NCBI GenBank assembly: GCA_024645145.1
Contig: JAHEGL010000049.1
Coordinates: 1 to 8,456 of the forward strand
DNA: 8,456 nt
Source of the DNA: Planktotalea sp.
GTDB lineage: Bacteria > Pseudomonadota > Alphaproteobacteria > Rhodobacterales > Rhodobacteraceae
Direction of reading: 5' to 3'
Every line of letters begins with the position of its first letter. Within the stretch, counting starts at the first letter, position 1. The notes under the pieces were generated by a model, which worked only from the letters and a program-made list of their open reading frames with translations, was not told where the DNA came from and did not search any database. A program made the position numbers and the translations under genes. This document shows, in pieces, positions 6,626 through 8,456 of this stretch.

Positions 6626-8278
6626 ATGAGCCCGATTGATATCTCCGCACCCCCGAAACGCGCGTCGTTTCCAAGCTTTTGGTCGCTTGGCGCGCTCTTG
6701 ATTGCGTTGATCGTTGTTCTGCCGATTTTGTCGGTGATCTGGATTGCCTTCTTCCCAAGCGAAAACATCTGGCCGCATCTGCTATCCACCACATTGCCGC
6801 GTTATTTGAAGAACACATTGATCTTGATGGTGAGCGTTGGCGCAATCTCAGCCATTGTCGGGACAGGGACAGCTTGGATGATTGTGCGCTATCAGTTTTT
6901 CGGGGCGCGTTGGCTGGAATGGGTGTTGTTGTTGCCTTTAGCGATCCCTGCTTATGTCGGTGCGTATGCATTGGTTGATTTTCTCGAATACGCGGGTCCC
7001 GTTCAAACGGGCCTGCGCGAGATGTTTGGCTGGCGCAATGCGCGCGACTACTGGTTTCCTGAAGTGCGCTCAGTCGGGGCCGCGATTCTGGTGTTGAGCG
7101 CGTCATTGTTTCCCTACGTCTATCTGATTGCGCGCGCCGCCTTTCGTGAACAATCGAGCAGTGGCGAAGAAGTCGCGCGTTCTCTTGGGGCAGGGGCATT
7201 CGCGCGCTTTTTCCGGATAGGTCTGCCCATGGCGCGCCCCGCGATTGCCGCTGGAACCGCGATTGTCATGATGGAAACCGTCAATGATTTTGGCACCGTA
7301 GATTATTTTTCTGTTCAAACACTGACCACTGGCATTTTTAGCGTTTGGCTAGAGAGCAATAACGCGGGCGGGGCTGCGCAAATCGCAAGTACGGTCCTTT
7401 TGCTGGTTGTGTTGCTGGTGACGCTTGAAAAGCTCTCTCGCCGTCGCAGCCGCTTCTTTTCTTTAGGACGAAGCCATCGTGGAACCCCTAAGACGCGCCT
7501 CTTAGGCTGGCGCTCTTTCGTCGCTTTCCTTGCTTGTGCTTTGCCTTTCGCCATAGGCTTCGTTTTGCCCGCCAGTGTCATCTTTCGTCATGCGGTCGAC
7601 AATGCTGATCGCTGGCAGGATCCTACTTTGCTCAGCGCGTTGTTAAACACGTTGACAGTTGCAGGGAGTGCTGCGCTCGTCACAGTGAGCCTTGGTCTTT
7701 TCATGGTCTACGGTGTGCGCCTGTCTGATCGGGCACTGCCGCGCCTGTTGATGCCGGTTACAAGCATTGGCTATGCCGCACCAGGTGCAGTTTTGGCCGT
7801 CGGCATCCTTATTCCGCTCGCAGTGCTGGATCACGCTCTGGCAGACGGCTTGGAAGCGCTCACAGGACGCGACTTTGGCTTGCTATTAACCGGATCAGCC
7901 TTTGCATTGGTCCTAGCCTATTGCGTGCGCTTTTTCGCAATCGCTCAGGGGGCCGCAGATGCCGCAATGGGGCGCGTATCACCAAGCTTGCCGATGGCAG
8001 CGCGATCTTTGGGACGCACCAAAGGACAAGTGCTCAGCGCGGTCTATCTTCCCTTGATCCGTGCATCTGTGCTGTCCTCATTGTTGTTGGTGTTTGTGGA
8101 TTGCGTAAAAGAGCTCCCCGCGACATTGCTGTTGCGCCCATTCAACTATGACACATTGGCCACACGTGTATATGAGCAAGCAAGCTTAGAGAACCTTGGC
8201 GACGCTTCACCTGCTGCAATTTTAGTTATAATTGTCGGACTTTGCGCTGTTGCGTTGCTTGCGCGATCCAGTCGTTAA
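6626..8278 (+). CDS. fbpB: Fe3+ ABC transporter permease, FbpB/SfuB type (fused two-domain)
   Basis: 550-aa inner-membrane protein that would form the translocation channel for ferric iron delivered by a periplasmic FbpA-like protein and powered by an FbpC-like ATPase. It contains two permease halves in one chain, normal for FbpB. Hydrophobic helices start at ~20-42. The first half has LPLAIPAYVGAYALVDFLEY (~103-122) and an EAA loop EEVARSLGAGAFARFFRIGLP (~181-201). A hydrophilic linker spans ~268-295. The second half has its own EAA loop (MAARSLGRTKGQVLSAVYLPL, ~457-477) and ends with VKELPATLLLRPFNYDTLATRVY. ATG 6626 gives the expected length, and the in-frame extension upstream to 6410 is not protein-like. 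The ribosome site is weak. It is divergent from the sulfotransferase-like gene, 88 bp apart. No binding-protein or ATPase gene is adjacent. Substrate is inferred from the family; thiamine or spermidine permeases are less likely. Confidence 0.88.
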   Translation: MSPIDISAPPKRASFPSFWSLGALLIALIVVLPILSVIWIAFFPSENIWPHLLSTTLPRYLKNTLILMVSVGAISAIVGTGTAWMIVRYQFFGARWLEWVLLLPLAIPAYVGAYALVDFLEYAGPVQTGLREMFGWRNARDYWFPEVRSVGAAILVLSASLFPYVYLIARAAFREQSSSGEEVARSLGAGAFARFFRIGLPMARPAIAAGTAIVMMETVNDFGTVDYFSVQTLTTGIFSVWLESNNAGGAAQIASTVLLLVVLLVTLEKLSRRRSRFFSLGRSHRGTPKTRLLGWRSFVAFLACALPFAIGFVLPASVIFRHAVDNADRWQDPTLLSALLNTLTVAGSAALVTVSLGLFMVYGVRLSDRALPRLLMPVTSIGYAAPGAVLAVGILIPLAVLDHALADGLEALTGRDFGLLLTGSAFALVLAYCVRFFAIAQGAADAAMGRVSPSLPMAARSLGRTKGQVLSAVYLPLIRASVLSSLLLVFVDCVKELPATLLLRPFNYDTLATRVYEQASLENLGDASPAAILVIIVGLCAVALLARSSR

Positions 8279-8308
8279 AACTTTTTTGCATTTTTGTGAA
8301 ATACCCTC

Positions 8309-8337
8309 TTGCGAGCGCGCGTTTGTCTTTGTATCCG
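8309..8337 (+). promoter_or_regulatory. Weak candidate promoter for tRNA-Thr
   Basis: TTGCGA (8309-8314) and TATCCG (8332-8337) are 17 bp apart with a GC-rich start to the spacer. The transcript would begin only a few bases before the mature tRNA. Matches to consensus are 4 of 6 and 3 of 6, so this is tentative. Confidence 0.25.
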
Positions 8338-8347
8338 CATTGGTAGT

Positions 8348-8423
8348 GCCCCTATAGCTCAGCTGGTAGAGCAATTGATTTGTAATCAATAGGTCCGCGG
8401 TTCGAGTCCGTGTGGGGGCACCA
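8348..8423 (+). tRNA. tRNA-Thr, anticodon TGT
   Basis: 76-nt cloverleaf with encoded CCA. The acceptor stem GCCCCTA pairs with TGGGGGC (one T-G). The D arm is GCTCAGCTGGTAGAGC. The anticodon stem ATTGA/TCAAT encloses the loop TTTGTAA with anticodon TGT (8381-8383), reading ACA threonine codons. The T arm CGCGG-TTCGAGT-CCGTG carries the standard TTCGA. It lies 69 bp after the permease stop on the same strand. The final 33 bp of the window hold nothing I can identify. Confidence 0.97.
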
Positions 8424-8456
8424 TTAAATCAATGACTTAGCAGGTTCCGATTGAGA

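Noticed and set aside
8375..8389. TTGATTTGTAATCAA looks like an FNR/FnrL-type operator palindrome.
   Set aside because: It is the anticodon stem-loop of tRNA-Thr, and the spacer is 5 nt and not the 4 nt of an FNR box.
8424..8456. Possible integration (att) site at the 3' end of the tRNA.
   Set aside because: Only 33 bp follow, with no repeat of the tRNA end and no integrase visible in the window.

Overview
The window looks like a chromosomal segment from an alphaproteobacterium of the Rhodobacteraceae/Roseobacter group. Several genes typical of that group occur together: an Entner-Doudoroff edd gene, a DUF6778-type lipoprotein, a small GapR (DUF2312) nucleoid protein, a PIN protein of the kind annotated in Rhodobacter-like genomes, and a Fe3+ permease of the FbpB type. 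GC content is moderate and gene packing is tight. I see no transposase, integrase, phage gene, plasmid gene or CRISPR array.

Layout, left to right. (1) Positions 1-1506 (-) hold most of edd; its last ~100 codons lie beyond the left edge. Its upstream region carries a perfect 12-bp LacI-type palindrome between putative -35 and -10 boxes. (2) Positions 1779-2482 (+) hold a lipoprotein gene broken by a 20-bp tandem duplication. Dropping one copy restores a continuous 227-aa protein. (3) Positions 2521-3717 (+) encode an RlmI-like rRNA methyltransferase. Its ribosome binding site and ATG sit inside a strong terminator-like hairpin. A PIN-domain protein follows (3714-4259, +), overlapping by 4 bp. 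(4) Converging on these, positions 5216-4281 (-) encode a two-helix membrane protein and a membrane-anchored M48 metallopeptidase. (5) gapR (5348-5611, +) converges on a sulfotransferase-like gene (6537-5657, -). That gene carries a one-base frameshift near its 5' end. (6) A complete fused FbpB-type iron permease (6626-8278, +) is followed by tRNA-Thr(TGT) (8348-8423, +).

How the parts relate. Most of the window is housekeeping: sugar-acid catabolism, rRNA modification, membrane proteostasis, chromosome organisation, iron uptake and one tRNA. The parts worth a second look are the two broken genes, the start codon of the methyltransferase gene buried in a hairpin, the PIN nuclease coupled to a ribosome-modifying enzyme with no visible antitoxin, and the sugar-responsive operator at edd. 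I see no convincing wholly new multi-gene system.
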